Shown here: positions 1 through 6,393 of the stretch, piece by piece
Layout of the letters: every line of letters begins with the position of its first letter
How positions within the stretch are numbered: position 1 is the first letter of the stretch
Source of the DNA: Burkholderiales bacterium
GTDB taxonomy: Bacteria; Pseudomonadota; Gammaproteobacteria; Burkholderiales; CAIKXV01
DNA length: 9,095 nucleotides
NCBI GenBank assembly: GCA_014379045.1
Contig: JACMMK010000149.1
Span: 1-9,095, forward strand
Direction of reading: 5' to 3'
Program-made: the position numbers and the translations under genes
Notes under the pieces: model-generated
What the model was told of the DNA's origin: nothing
Database searches by the model: none
What the model saw: only the letters and a program-made list of their open reading frames with translations

Positions 1-850
1 GCTCGACCCCGGCGCGCGCGGCATTGGCGCGCGCATCGACCATCGCCGAGCCCTCGCGGTCCGACGCGAAGATCGTCACCTGGCGCCGGCCACGATCGAC
101 ACGATCGTTGGCCGCCGCGCGCATCTGCGTCCACAAAGCCTCGTCGAAGTCGCGCAGGCGCTCGAAGCCGAAGCTGCGCCCGAGGCCGCTCGCCTGGCCG
201 AGCGCGATCTGCGCGGCCTCGATCGCCAGCGTCCCGGCACCGCACATCGGATCGAGAAATACCGTCCCCGGCTGCCAGCCCGACAGCGCGATCAGGCCCG
301 CGGCGAGGTTCTCGCGCAACGGCGCCTCACCCGTGTCCTCGCGCCAGCCGCGCTTGAACAACGGCTCGCCGGACAGGTCGAGGTAGACGGTCAACATATC
401 GACCGTGAGGAATACCTGCACCCGAACGTCGGGCGCCTGCGTGTCGACGTTCGGGCGCGCACCCTGGTCGGCGCGGAAGCGGTCGCATATCGCGTCCTTC
501 ACTCGCAGGGTCACGAATTCGAGACTCTTCAACGGCGCACGGATCGCCGATACGTCGACCCGCACCGTGCGCTCGACGGTGAACAGACGCGGCCAGTCGA
601 TCGACTTAGCGAACGCGTAGATGTCCTGCTCGTTGGCGTAACGCCCTTCGCCGACGCTCTGCAGGATGCGGCTAGCGAGCCGGCTCTCGAGATTTGCCCG
701 GTAGCCGAGCGCACGATCACCGTGAAATGCGACTCCACCGGGCACCGCAGCCGCGTCGCGCGCGCCTAGGTGCGCGAGTTCGCTGACCAACGCCGCCTCC
801 AGACCGCGCGGACACGGCGCAAAATAGCGCACTGCTTCGCCGCCACTCAC
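1..850 (-). CDS. rlmL: RlmL-like 23S rRNA (guanine-N2)-methyltransferase, N-terminal part (3' end cut by window)
   Basis: About 283 residues are visible, read from a GTG at 850 down to base 1, where the window cuts the gene. The protein resembles E. coli RlmL, which uses S-adenosylmethionine to make m2G2445 in 23S rRNA. It opens with FAPCPRGLEAALVSEL (about residues 10-25), like the family start SxARGLExLLxxEL. A THUMP RNA-binding region follows, including RLASRIL (57-63), VKDAI (117-121), RPNVD (132-136) and LDLSGEPLFKRGWR (157-170). Next come APLRENLAAGLI and the SAM-binding motif LDPMCGAGT (199-207). The catalytic NPPY motif would lie beyond the window, so whether an RlmK domain is fused is unknown. 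Start choice: GTG 850 fits the family N-terminus but has little ribosome-binding signal. An in-frame TTG at 886 has AGAGG six bases upstream and would add 12 residues. The gene is divergent from the acyl-CoA synthetase. Confidence 0.82.
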   Translation of the reverse strand, partial: MSGGEAVRYFAPCPRGLEAALVSELAHLGARDAAAVPGGVAFHGDRALGYRANLESRLASRILQSVGEGRYANEQDIYAFAKSIDWPRLFTVERTVRVDVSAIRAPLKSLEFVTLRVKDAICDRFRADQGARPNVDTQAPDVRVQVFLTVDMLTVYLDLSGEPLFKRGWREDTGEAPLRENLAAGLIALSGWQPGTVFLDPMCGAGTLAIEAAQIALGQASGLGRSFGFERLRDFDEALWTQMRAAANDRVDRGRRQVTIFASDREGSAMVDARANAARAGVE

Positions 851-901
851 CTCGGCGCGCGCCCCGCCAACCTGAATGCTTCCCAACGAACGCCTCTGGG
901 C

Positions 902-2614
902 ATGACCAACCTCGCGCAACTGCTGCAACGTCATTCAGGCACGCCGGACAAGGTGCTGTACCGGCAATGGCACGACAGCGGGGAAAGCGGCAGTGGCGAC
1001 GCCTCCGCCGGGTGGCGCGATTATACGGTCGCGGCGGTGACCAGCCTCGCCCGCCGCTGGCAGCAGGCATTTCGCGACCGCGGCTTCGAGAAGGGCGACC
1101 GGGTCGCGATCTGCCTGAAGAACAGCGTGCAGTGGGTGGCGATCGATCAGGCCGCCCTCGGCATGGGCCTGGTAGTGGTGCCGCTGTACGTGATCGACAA
1201 CGCCGAGAACATCGCCTGGTGCGTCGGCAACTCCGACGCACGGCTGCTGGTACTGGATACCCCGCGCACGCTCGCGCGCCTGCGCGAACTGATGCCGGTG
1301 ATGCCGACCGTGGTCTGCATCGAAGGCGCACGCGACGACAGCGTCGCCAGCGTCGAAACGGTCGATGCCTTTCTCGCCACGGACGCCGAAGGGTCCGGGT
1401 CGACGGACTTCGAAGTGCAGTCGCTCGACCCCGACACGCTCGCCACGGTGGTCTACACCTCGGGTACCACGGGCAAGCCGAAGGGCGTCAAACTCTCTCA
1501 TGCCAACATACTCGCCAACGTCGAGGCGAGTGCCCAGGTGATCGAACTGCGTGATACCGACACCGCACTCTCGGTGCTGCCGATGTCGCACATGTTCGAG
1601 CGCACCTGCGGCTATTACCTGATGCTGCACGCCGGTGCGTGTGTCGCCTTCGCGCGCGGCATCCAGCAGATCGGCGACGATCTCGCGGCAGTGCGTCCGA
1701 CCTTGCTGATCGCCGTGCCGCGCCTGTTCGAGCGGTTTCTCGCGCGCATCGAGCAGGCGGTGGCGGGTTCGAGCGTCAAGCGCACGTTGTTGCGGATCAC
1801 CGTGCGCTATGGATGGAAGGCGTTCCTGGGCGAAGCCAATCTGCTCGAACGCCTCGCCTACGCGCGCTTGCAGCCGCTGGTGGGCGTGCCGATCCTGGCC
1901 AAGCTTGGGGGACGGTTGCGCCTGGCCGGTGCCGGCGGTGCCAAGCTCGAACTGCGCATCGCGCGCACGTTCATCGGCCTGGGATTGCCGATGATCCAGG
2001 GCTACGGATTGACCGAAGCCTCACCGGTGATCGCCGCCAACCGCGAGACCGACAACGATCCGAGCTCGGTGGGACAACCACTCGCGGGACTCGAGTACCG
2101 CGTCTCCGAGGCGAACGTGCTGATGGTGCGCGGGCCCTCGGTGATGCAGGGCTACTGGCGCAACCCCGAGGCCACCGCGAAGGTGCTCTCGGCCGACGGC
2201 TGGCTCGATACGGGCGACATCGTCGAGATCCGCGACGGCAAGATCTACATCCGGGGGCGCTCGAAAGACCTCATCGTGCTGTCCAACGGCGAGAAGTTTC
2301 CGCCCGAAGAAGCCGAGGTTGCGCTGCTCGACAATCCGGTATTCGAGCAGGTGATGCTGGTAGGCGAGGGTCGTCACTTCCTCACGCTGGTGACCGTGTC
2401 GCAGGACACCGACGAGAAGAAACTGGTGCGGCTCGCGAATCAGCAGCTCAAGGATTTTCCGCGCTATGTGCGGGTGCGCCGGGTGATCCCGGTACAGGAA
2501 CCGTGGACGATCGACAACGGCATGCTGACCCCGACGTTGAAGGTGAAGCGGCCGATGGTGATGCAGCGCTTCGCGCACTCGATCGACGCGGTGTACGGTG
2601 CCGAGGTCGACTGA
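902..2614 (+). CDS. Long-chain acyl-CoA synthetase (AMP-forming), FAA1/FadD-like
   Basis: This 570-residue adenylate-forming enzyme activates a fatty acid with ATP to acyl-AMP and then to acyl-CoA. It belongs to the ANL superfamily. Visible motifs in order: the phosphate-binding loop YTSGTTGKPKG (from about residue 185), LPMSHMFERTCGYY, GYGLTEASP (from 367; adenine/acyl-AMP contact), GWLDTGDI (ribose-binding Asp at about 439), the hinge IRGRSKDLIVLSNGEKFPPEE, and C-terminal LTPTLKVKRP, the form typical of long-chain synthetases, where the lysine region acts in adenylation. Length is normal for bacterial FAA1-type proteins. I chose ATG 902 (MTNLAQLLQRHSG) because the in-frame extension back to 770 is arginine-rich, has no family similarity and would run over the 5' end of the divergent methyltransferase. 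The ribosome-binding site is weak. Chain-length preference cannot be read from the sequence, and no beta-oxidation genes adjoin it. The gene converges on the HIRAN gene. Confidence 0.93.
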   Translation: MTNLAQLLQRHSGTPDKVLYRQWHDSGESGSGDASAGWRDYTVAAVTSLARRWQQAFRDRGFEKGDRVAICLKNSVQWVAIDQAALGMGLVVVPLYVIDNAENIAWCVGNSDARLLVLDTPRTLARLRELMPVMPTVVCIEGARDDSVASVETVDAFLATDAEGSGSTDFEVQSLDPDTLATVVYTSGTTGKPKGVKLSHANILANVEASAQVIELRDTDTALSVLPMSHMFERTCGYYLMLHAGACVAFARGIQQIGDDLAAVRPTLLIAVPRLFERFLARIEQAVAGSSVKRTLLRITVRYGWKAFLGEANLLERLAYARLQPLVGVPILAKLGGRLRLAGAGGAKLELRIARTFIGLGLPMIQGYGLTEASPVIAANRETDNDPSSVGQPLAGLEYRVSEANVLMVRGPSVMQGYWRNPEATAKVLSADGWLDTGDIVEIRDGKIYIRGRSKDLIVLSNGEKFPPEEAEVALLDNPVFEQVMLVGEGRHFLTLVTVSQDTDEKKLVRLANQQLKDFPRYVRVRRVIPVQEPWTIDNGMLTPTLKVKRPMVMQRFAHSIDAVYGAEVD

Positions 2615-2634
2615 GTTCGCGCGCCCGGGCGAAC
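2615..2634. terminator. Possible intrinsic hairpin between convergent genes
   Basis: Immediately after the acyl-CoA synthetase stop codon, GTTCGC and GCGAAC form a perfect 6-bp stem around an 8-base GC-rich loop. It lies in the 43-base gap between two convergent genes, where a bidirectional terminator would be useful. There is no run of T on either side, so it is not a classical Rho-independent terminator. It may be only a weak terminator, a 3'-end stabiliser, or chance in GC-rich DNA. Confidence 0.3.
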
Positions 2635-2657
2635 GCGAGGCGGTGGCACGCCCACTG

Positions 2658-3101
2658 CTACTTTCCGAGCACCAGCACGATCTCGAACTCGATCCGGTCC
2701 CACGGGTTCTTCGCTTCGCGCAGTCGTGAAATGCGGGCTTCGAGCGCCGCCCCCAGATCGATCTGGAGGGCAACCTGCCGGTTGTCGCGGCGCGGCACAT
2801 AGCCCAGCGTGACCTGACGCCACTCGACCCGGATCGCATTCGGATCGTGGACATTGTCGCGCTCGCGCACGAGCGTCAGGCGATCACCCGTCCGCATCTC
2901 GTGCCACAGCCCCTCGGCGGCGTGAAACTGAAACCCGGCAAGCGGCGAGCTGCGCACGAGGAACATCGATTCGATCGCCGGCACCGCGCTCGCGGCCAGG
3001 ACCGACCCCAGCGACATTGCGCCGACGAGCACGCCAGCCAGTGCGCCCGCTCGTCGCCGGCACGGGTATCCGCACGGGCGGGCGGCCAACAGGCTTTTCA
3101 C
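2658..3101 (-). CDS. HIRAN-domain protein with predicted N-terminal signal peptide
   Basis: The protein has 147 residues and begins at a GTG (3101) preceded by GGGGGA, 12 bases after the hemJ stop, so it is probably the last gene of that transcript. Residues 1-42 look like a secretion signal: basic CRRR at 14-17, then a hydrophobic Ala/Leu/Val/Gly stretch (about 18-37), then a likely cleavage site near ASA-VPA. The rest fits a single HIRAN domain (about 52-128): SPLAGFQFHAAEGLW, then GDRLTLVRERDNVHDPNAIRV in two adjoining pieces (72-92), then TLGYVPRRDN (98-107). In HLTF and Rad5, HIRAN binds the 3' end of single-stranded DNA. Many bacterial HIRAN proteins are standalone and uncharacterised. 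Nothing here (helicase, nuclease) says what it does, and an exported location would argue against a replication-fork role. The domain call is good; function is unknown. The hydrophobic stretch could instead be a membrane anchor. Confidence 0.85.
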   Translation of the reverse strand: MKSLLAARPCGYPCRRRAGALAGVLVGAMSLGSVLAASAVPAIESMFLVRSSPLAGFQFHAAEGLWHEMRTGDRLTLVRERDNVHDPNAIRVEWRQVTLGYVPRRDNRQVALQIDLGAALEARISRLREAKNPWDRIEFEIVLVLGK

Positions 3102-3113
3102 CGGTCCCCCGCG

Positions 3114-3530
3114 TCAGAAGGGTTTCAGCACCGCCAGTAGCACGGCGGCGAACAACACCACTACCGGCAGTTCGTTCACCCAGCGATAGAACACATGGCC
3201 GCGTCGGTCGGTGCCGGCGACCAAACCTCGCAGCGCACGGCCGCACCAGAGGTGATACCCGATCAGCAGCACGGTCAATGCCGCTTTCGCATGCAGCCAG
3301 CCGCCGCGATACCCGAACCCGATCCACAGCGTCAGACCGAGTGCCACGGCGAGCACGGCGAGCGGCGTCATGAACCGATACAGCTTGCGCGCCATCAACA
3401 GCAACCGGTCGCGCTCGGCGTGGCTTTGCGCCGGCACCAGCGCGAGGTTGACGAACAGGCGCGGCAGATAGAACAGCCCGGCGAACCAGGTGACGACGAA
3501 GATGATGTGAAACGCTTTTATCCAGAGCAT
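3114..3530 (-). CDS. hemJ: Protoporphyrinogen IX oxidase HemJ
   Basis: HemJ is an inner-membrane enzyme that oxidises protoporphyrinogen IX to protoporphyrin IX, the penultimate step of haem b synthesis. It replaces HemG or HemY in many proteobacteria and cyanobacteria. The 138-residue product has the family's usual length. It begins MLWIKAFHIIFVVTWFAGLF, with the conserved N-terminal histidine (His8), followed by YLPRLFV. Four hydrophobic segments are visible at about 3-26, 53-72, 80-100 and 118-136. The conserved GGWLHAKAALT (76-86) and GYHLWCGRAL (91-100) carry further histidines and a lysine typical of the family. The reading frame stays open upstream to 3707, but that extension is arginine-rich, overlaps the permease gene and lacks family similarity, so ATG 3530 is the start. 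It lies 37 bases after the NodJ-like permease and 12 bases before the HIRAN gene, and is probably co-transcribed with both. Confidence 0.93.
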   Translation of the reverse strand: MLWIKAFHIIFVVTWFAGLFYLPRLFVNLALVPAQSHAERDRLLLMARKLYRFMTPLAVLAVALGLTLWIGFGYRGGWLHAKAALTVLLIGYHLWCGRALRGLVAGTDRRGHVFYRWVNELPVVVLFAAVLLAVLKPF

Positions 3531-3567
3531 GACAGTGCGCTCAAAAGCGAGCCGGGACGATGGAGAT

Positions 3568-4353
3568 TCAGCGTAGCAGCCGCCTGCGCGCGAGCACCAG
3601 CGCGATATTGAACCCGACGAAGCCGTAACCCGCGAGCACCGCGAGGTGCAACGGCACACCCGTCGGCGTGTCTCCCGCGAGCAGCGGCCGCGCGATCGCC
3701 ACCGCATGACTGAGCGGCAGCGCCGCCGAGACCGCCTGCAGCCAGCCGGGCAGCTGCGTCACCGGGAAGAACACGCCGCACAGCAGCGTCATCGGCGTCA
3801 CCACCAGGGTGAAGTAGTACATGAAGAAGTCGTAGTTCGGCGCGAGCGCCGTCATGATGAGCCCCATGCCGGCGAAGCAGAGGCCGATCAGCAGCGCGAG
3901 CGGAATCAACCAGAGCACCTGCCACGACTCGGCGAGGCCCAGCACCCACACGACGACGAGGATCGCCACCCCCGAGAACACGCTCTTCGTCGCTGCCCAC
4001 AACGTCTCGCCGGTCACGATGTCGTCGAGCGACAGCGGTGCATTCAGGATCGCATCCCAGGTCCGCTGTATCTGCATCCGCGAGAACGCCGAGTACAGTG
4101 CCTCGAAGGTCGCCGTGTTCATCGTGCTGTAGCAGATCGTGCCGGCCGCGAGGAACGCGATGTACGACATGCCTTCGACCGCCGGCAGCAGGCTGCCCAG
4201 CCCATAGCCCAGCGCGAGCATGTAGAAGGCCGGGTCGGCGAAGTTGCCGAGCATCGAGGGGATCGCGAGCTTGCGCCAGACCATGAAATTGCGGCGCCAC
4301 ACATGCAGGCTGCGCAGACTCGGTCGGGGCACGCGCAGATACGAAGCGGCCAT
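3568..4353 (-). CDS. nodJ: NodJ-family ABC-2 type transporter permease
   Basis: This 261-residue inner-membrane protein is the membrane half of a type-2 ABC exporter. It resembles rhizobial NodJ along its length: VWRRNFMVWRKLA (18-30), SMLGNFADPAFYMLALGYG (33-51), SYIAFLAAG (63-71), ATFEALYSAFSRMQIQRTW (81-99), GLIMTALAPNYDFFMYY (164-180) and the ABC-2 signature region CGVFFPVTQLPGW (192-204) with LPLSHAVAIARPL (212-224). About six membrane segments are visible, and the C-terminus is basic (LARRRLLR), as in NodJ. It starts 2 bases after the stop of the NodI-like ATPase, so translation is likely coupled. Rhizobial NodIJ exports lipochitooligosaccharide Nod factors. No nodulation genes are present here, so the symbol denotes family only. 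The true substrate is unknown but may be a lipid-linked or saccharide envelope component. Confidence 0.9.
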   Translation of the reverse strand: MAASYLRVPRPSLRSLHVWRRNFMVWRKLAIPSMLGNFADPAFYMLALGYGLGSLLPAVEGMSYIAFLAAGTICYSTMNTATFEALYSAFSRMQIQRTWDAILNAPLSLDDIVTGETLWAATKSVFSGVAILVVVWVLGLAESWQVLWLIPLALLIGLCFAGMGLIMTALAPNYDFFMYYFTLVVTPMTLLCGVFFPVTQLPGWLQAVSAALPLSHAVAIARPLLAGDTPTGVPLHLAVLAGYGFVGFNIALVLARRRLLR

Positions 4354-4355
4354 CG

Positions 4356-5294
4356 TCAGTCGCGCATCTCGCGCCCGGTGAGCTTGAGGAACAGGTCTTC
4401 GAGGTTGGCGGGTCGATGCAGGTGGCGCAGAGCCGGCCAGTCGTTGAGACTCGCCACCAGCGGGCCGGCATCGTGCGCATAGCAGAACACCGTCTCGCCG
4501 GTACGCTCGCAGCGCTCGCTAAGTGCCACCGCGTGCCCGCTCGCCCACTGCTCGACGCCTTCGCCGTAGACCTCGACTACCTGCGGTTCGATATGTTGCG
4601 CGATCAACGTACGGGGCTCGCCGCTGGCGATCACCCGCCCCTGATCGAGCACCGAGAGCCGGGTGCACAGGCGCTCGGCTTCCTCCATGAAATGCGTGGT
4701 CAACAGCAGGGTCTTGCCCTGCGCGGTCAACTGCTTGAGTCGATCCCAGATCACGTGGCGCGCCTGCGGGTCGAGCCCGGTGGTCGGTTCGTCGAGGATG
4801 ATCAGGTCCGGGTCGTTGATCAGCGCGCGCGCGAGCGTCAGCCGTCGTTTCATGCCACCCGAGAGCGCCTGGATCTTCGCATCCTCGCGTCCGCCCAGAT
4901 TCGCGAACTCCAGCAGTTCAGGGATCCGGGCGCGGATCGACGCATCGGTCATGCCGAAATAGCGGCCGTAGACCAGCAGGTTCTCGCGCACCGAAAAATC
5001 CGGATCGAGACTGTCAATCTGCGGCACCACCCCGATGCGCCGACGCGCCGCGCGCGCGTGCTGCGGCAACGCGAGACCGAACATCGTGATCGTTCCCGCA
5101 TCCGGTTCGGCAAGCCCCAGGCAGAGCTTCAGCGTCGTCGTCTTGCCCGCGCCGTTCGGACCGAGCAGACCGAAGCATTCGCCCGGCTCGAGCACCAAAT
5201 CGACGCCGGCAACCACTTCGCGCCCGGCGTACGACTTGCGCAACCCGCTGACGGTGGCGACCTGCGGCAGCGATTCCGACGTGCGGTCGTTCAT
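4356..5294 (-). CDS. nodI: NodI-family ABC transporter ATP-binding protein
   Basis: This 312-residue cytoplasmic ATPase powers the adjoining permease. The nucleotide-binding domain is complete: Walker A GPNGAGKT (45-52), Q-loop VVPQ (89-92), ABC signature LSGGM (144-148), Walker B LIILDE (164-169), D-loop and H-loop His201. NodI-like blocks are unusually well kept: VRENLLVYGRYFGM (102-115), MKRRLTLARALINDP (148-162), TTHFMEEAERLC (199-210), and a C-terminal domain with ETVFCYA and HRPANLEDLFLKLTGREM (293-310). This C-terminal extension is what sets NodI/DRA-type ATPases apart from short ABC subunits. ATG 5294 overlaps the TGA of the upstream hydrolase as ATGA, indicating translational coupling. 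The longer reading frame back to 5414 only runs antiphase through the hydrolase gene. The symbol denotes family membership, not a role in nodulation. Confidence 0.93.
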   Translation of the reverse strand: MNDRTSESLPQVATVSGLRKSYAGREVVAGVDLVLEPGECFGLLGPNGAGKTTTLKLCLGLAEPDAGTITMFGLALPQHARAARRRIGVVPQIDSLDPDFSVRENLLVYGRYFGMTDASIRARIPELLEFANLGGREDAKIQALSGGMKRRLTLARALINDPDLIILDEPTTGLDPQARHVIWDRLKQLTAQGKTLLLTTHFMEEAERLCTRLSVLDQGRVIASGEPRTLIAQHIEPQVVEVYGEGVEQWASGHAVALSERCERTGETVFCYAHDAGPLVASLNDWPALRHLHRPANLEDLFLKLTGREMRD

Positions 5295-5929
5295 TCGACC
5301 GCCGCACTCGCCAGCGCCCGACGCACCAGACGTGCGAGCACCGGCAACCTGCCGTGGAAGAAGTGTCCGGTGCCGGGGATCACCGACACCGGCAGCGCCT
5401 GCGGGCGCGCCCAATCGAACACGGCCCGCAGCGGGACCACATCGTCGTCTTCACCATGGATCACCACTGTCGACGGCGGCACCGGGCCGACGGCGAAGCG
5501 CCCGACTGCAGGCGCCACCAGTACCACGAGCGCGAAAGGGGACGCGTCCTGCGCGAAGCGCGCGGCCACGCGACTCGCGACGAAACCGCCGAAAGAGAAC
5601 CCGGCGAGGAGCGCGGGTTGTCCGCGCTGGCCTTCGCGCAACTGCTCGACGACGCGCACGAGGTCGTCGGTCTCGCCGATGCCCTCATCGTGGACGCCCT
5701 CGGACGCACCGACACCGCGGAAGTTCGGACGGGCCACCACGTAACCCGCATCGAAGAACACCCGCGCGAGGGTGGTCACGACCTTGTTCTCGTTGGTACC
5801 CCCGAAGAGCGGGTGCGGATGCGCGACCACGGCGATGCCGCGCCGTGCCCCGCCCGGGTCGTTCAGCTTGACCTCGATGCGTCCGGCAGCGCCGTCGACA
5901 TCGCTTCGGCGCGCCGTCGAGGGCGTCAT
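5291..5929 (-). CDS. Alpha/beta hydrolase (COG2945-like small serine hydrolase)
   Basis: This 212-residue cytoplasmic protein has no signal peptide or membrane segment. It shows the short alpha/beta-hydrolase family pattern: HPHPLFGGTNENKVV (37-51; oxyanion-hole region), RPNFRGVGASEG (67-78), nucleophile elbow GFSFGG with Ser112, an acid in HGEDDDVVP (158-166, most likely Asp162), and the catalytic His in GTGHFFHG (186-193, His189). All three triad members are therefore present. The family is usually annotated only as a hydrolase or carboxylesterase. The substrate is unknown, though the ATGA overlap with the NodI-like ATPase suggests the two are made in fixed proportion and may act on the same compound. 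It begins with ATG 5929, 58 bases after the ferredoxin stop. No strong Shine-Dalgarno sequence or promoter was seen in that gap. Confidence 0.88.
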   Translation of the reverse strand: MTPSTARRSDVDGAAGRIEVKLNDPGGARRGIAVVAHPHPLFGGTNENKVVTTLARVFFDAGYVVARPNFRGVGASEGVHDEGIGETDDLVRVVEQLREGQRGQPALLAGFSFGGFVASRVAARFAQDASPFALVVLVAPAVGRFAVGPVPPSTVVIHGEDDDVVPLRAVFDWARPQALPVSVIPGTGHFFHGRLPVLARLVRRALASAAVE

Positions 5930-5987
5930 GCGCGACCCGGACGGTGCGGTTCGAGCGTCGGACGAGAACTCAGGCGAGACACCGCGA

Positions 5988-6296
5988 TCAGACCCGAAGC
6001 CGCTCCACCGGGCGCCCGTGCAGCAGGTGCTCGTCGATGATTTCGTCGATGTCGCTATGGTCGACGTAGGTGTACCAGACGCCTTCGGGGTACACGACCA
6101 GCACCGGACCCAGCTCGCATCGATCGAGGCAGCCCGCGGTGTTCACGCGCACCTTGCCCTCGCCGGACAACCCGAGTGCCTTGACCCGCTTCTTCGCATA
6201 GTCGCGCACCTCGGTCGCGAGGTGATTGTTGCAACACGCGGCATCTCCCTCGCGCTGGTTGCAGCAGAAGAAGACATGGTGGCGGTAGTGACTCAT
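5988..6296 (-). CDS. Thioredoxin-like [2Fe-2S] ferredoxin (Aquifex Fd4 type)
   Basis: This protein of 102 residues is a small soluble electron-transfer or cluster-carrying protein of the thioredoxin-fold [2Fe-2S] family. It begins MSHYRHHVFFCCNQ and carries cysteines at 11, 12, 21, 22, 56 and 60. By comparison with Aquifex aeolicus Fd4, the cluster ligands are probably Cys11, Cys21, Cys56 and Cys60, with the last two in TAGCLDRCELGP. The C-terminal GPVLVVYPEGVWYTYV and DIDEIIDEHLLHGRPVERL match the family strongly. The family also resembles the NuoE subunit of complex I. I prefer ATG 6296; an in-frame GTG at 6305 would add only three residues (MPP). A perfect TATAAT lies about 40 bases upstream. 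The gene precedes the hydrolase/ABC genes by 58 bases and could lead their transcript. Redox partner unknown. Confidence 0.9.
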   Translation of the reverse strand: MSHYRHHVFFCCNQREGDAACCNNHLATEVRDYAKKRVKALGLSGEGKVRVNTAGCLDRCELGPVLVVYPEGVWYTYVDHSDIDEIIDEHLLHGRPVERLRV

Positions 6297-6332
6297 CGGC
6301 GGCACAGCGCAGTATTAGGTTGCTCGGCGCGC

Positions 6333-6338
6333 ATTATA
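6333..6338 (-). promoter_or_regulatory. Candidate -10 promoter element for the ferredoxin gene
   Basis: On the minus strand this reads TATAAT, an exact sigma-70 -10 hexamer, inside an otherwise GC-rich 97-base gap between the VanZ-like gene and the ferredoxin ATG. Transcription would begin near 6326, giving a leader of about 30 bases. No good -35 hexamer stands 16-18 bases upstream (the region is GC-rich), so an activator or an extended contact would be needed. Consistent with a promoter for the ferredoxin and possibly the whole run of genes down to 2658. Confidence 0.5.
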
Positions 6339-6393
6339 GCCGCCCCGCCTGCTGCATCGCCCGCTGTGCGCTGTCCACCCCGTACCCGGCGGA

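Noticed and set aside
3538..3549. Small inverted repeat CGCT-CAAA-AGCG between the permease and hemJ.
   Set aside because: A 4-bp stem is too short to support a terminator or attenuator call, and the genes are likely co-transcribed.
3531..3707. N-terminal extension of hemJ by 59 residues.
   Set aside because: The extension is Arg/Ser/Cys-rich, overlaps the upstream permease gene in another frame, and the family N-terminus begins exactly at MLWIKAFHI.
4416..5744. Long plus-strand open frame (442 codons) opposite the ABC ATPase and hydrolase.
   Set aside because: It is antisense to two clear genes with intact motifs, and its product is rich in Arg, His and Gln with no family pattern, as expected for a GC-rich antisense shadow.
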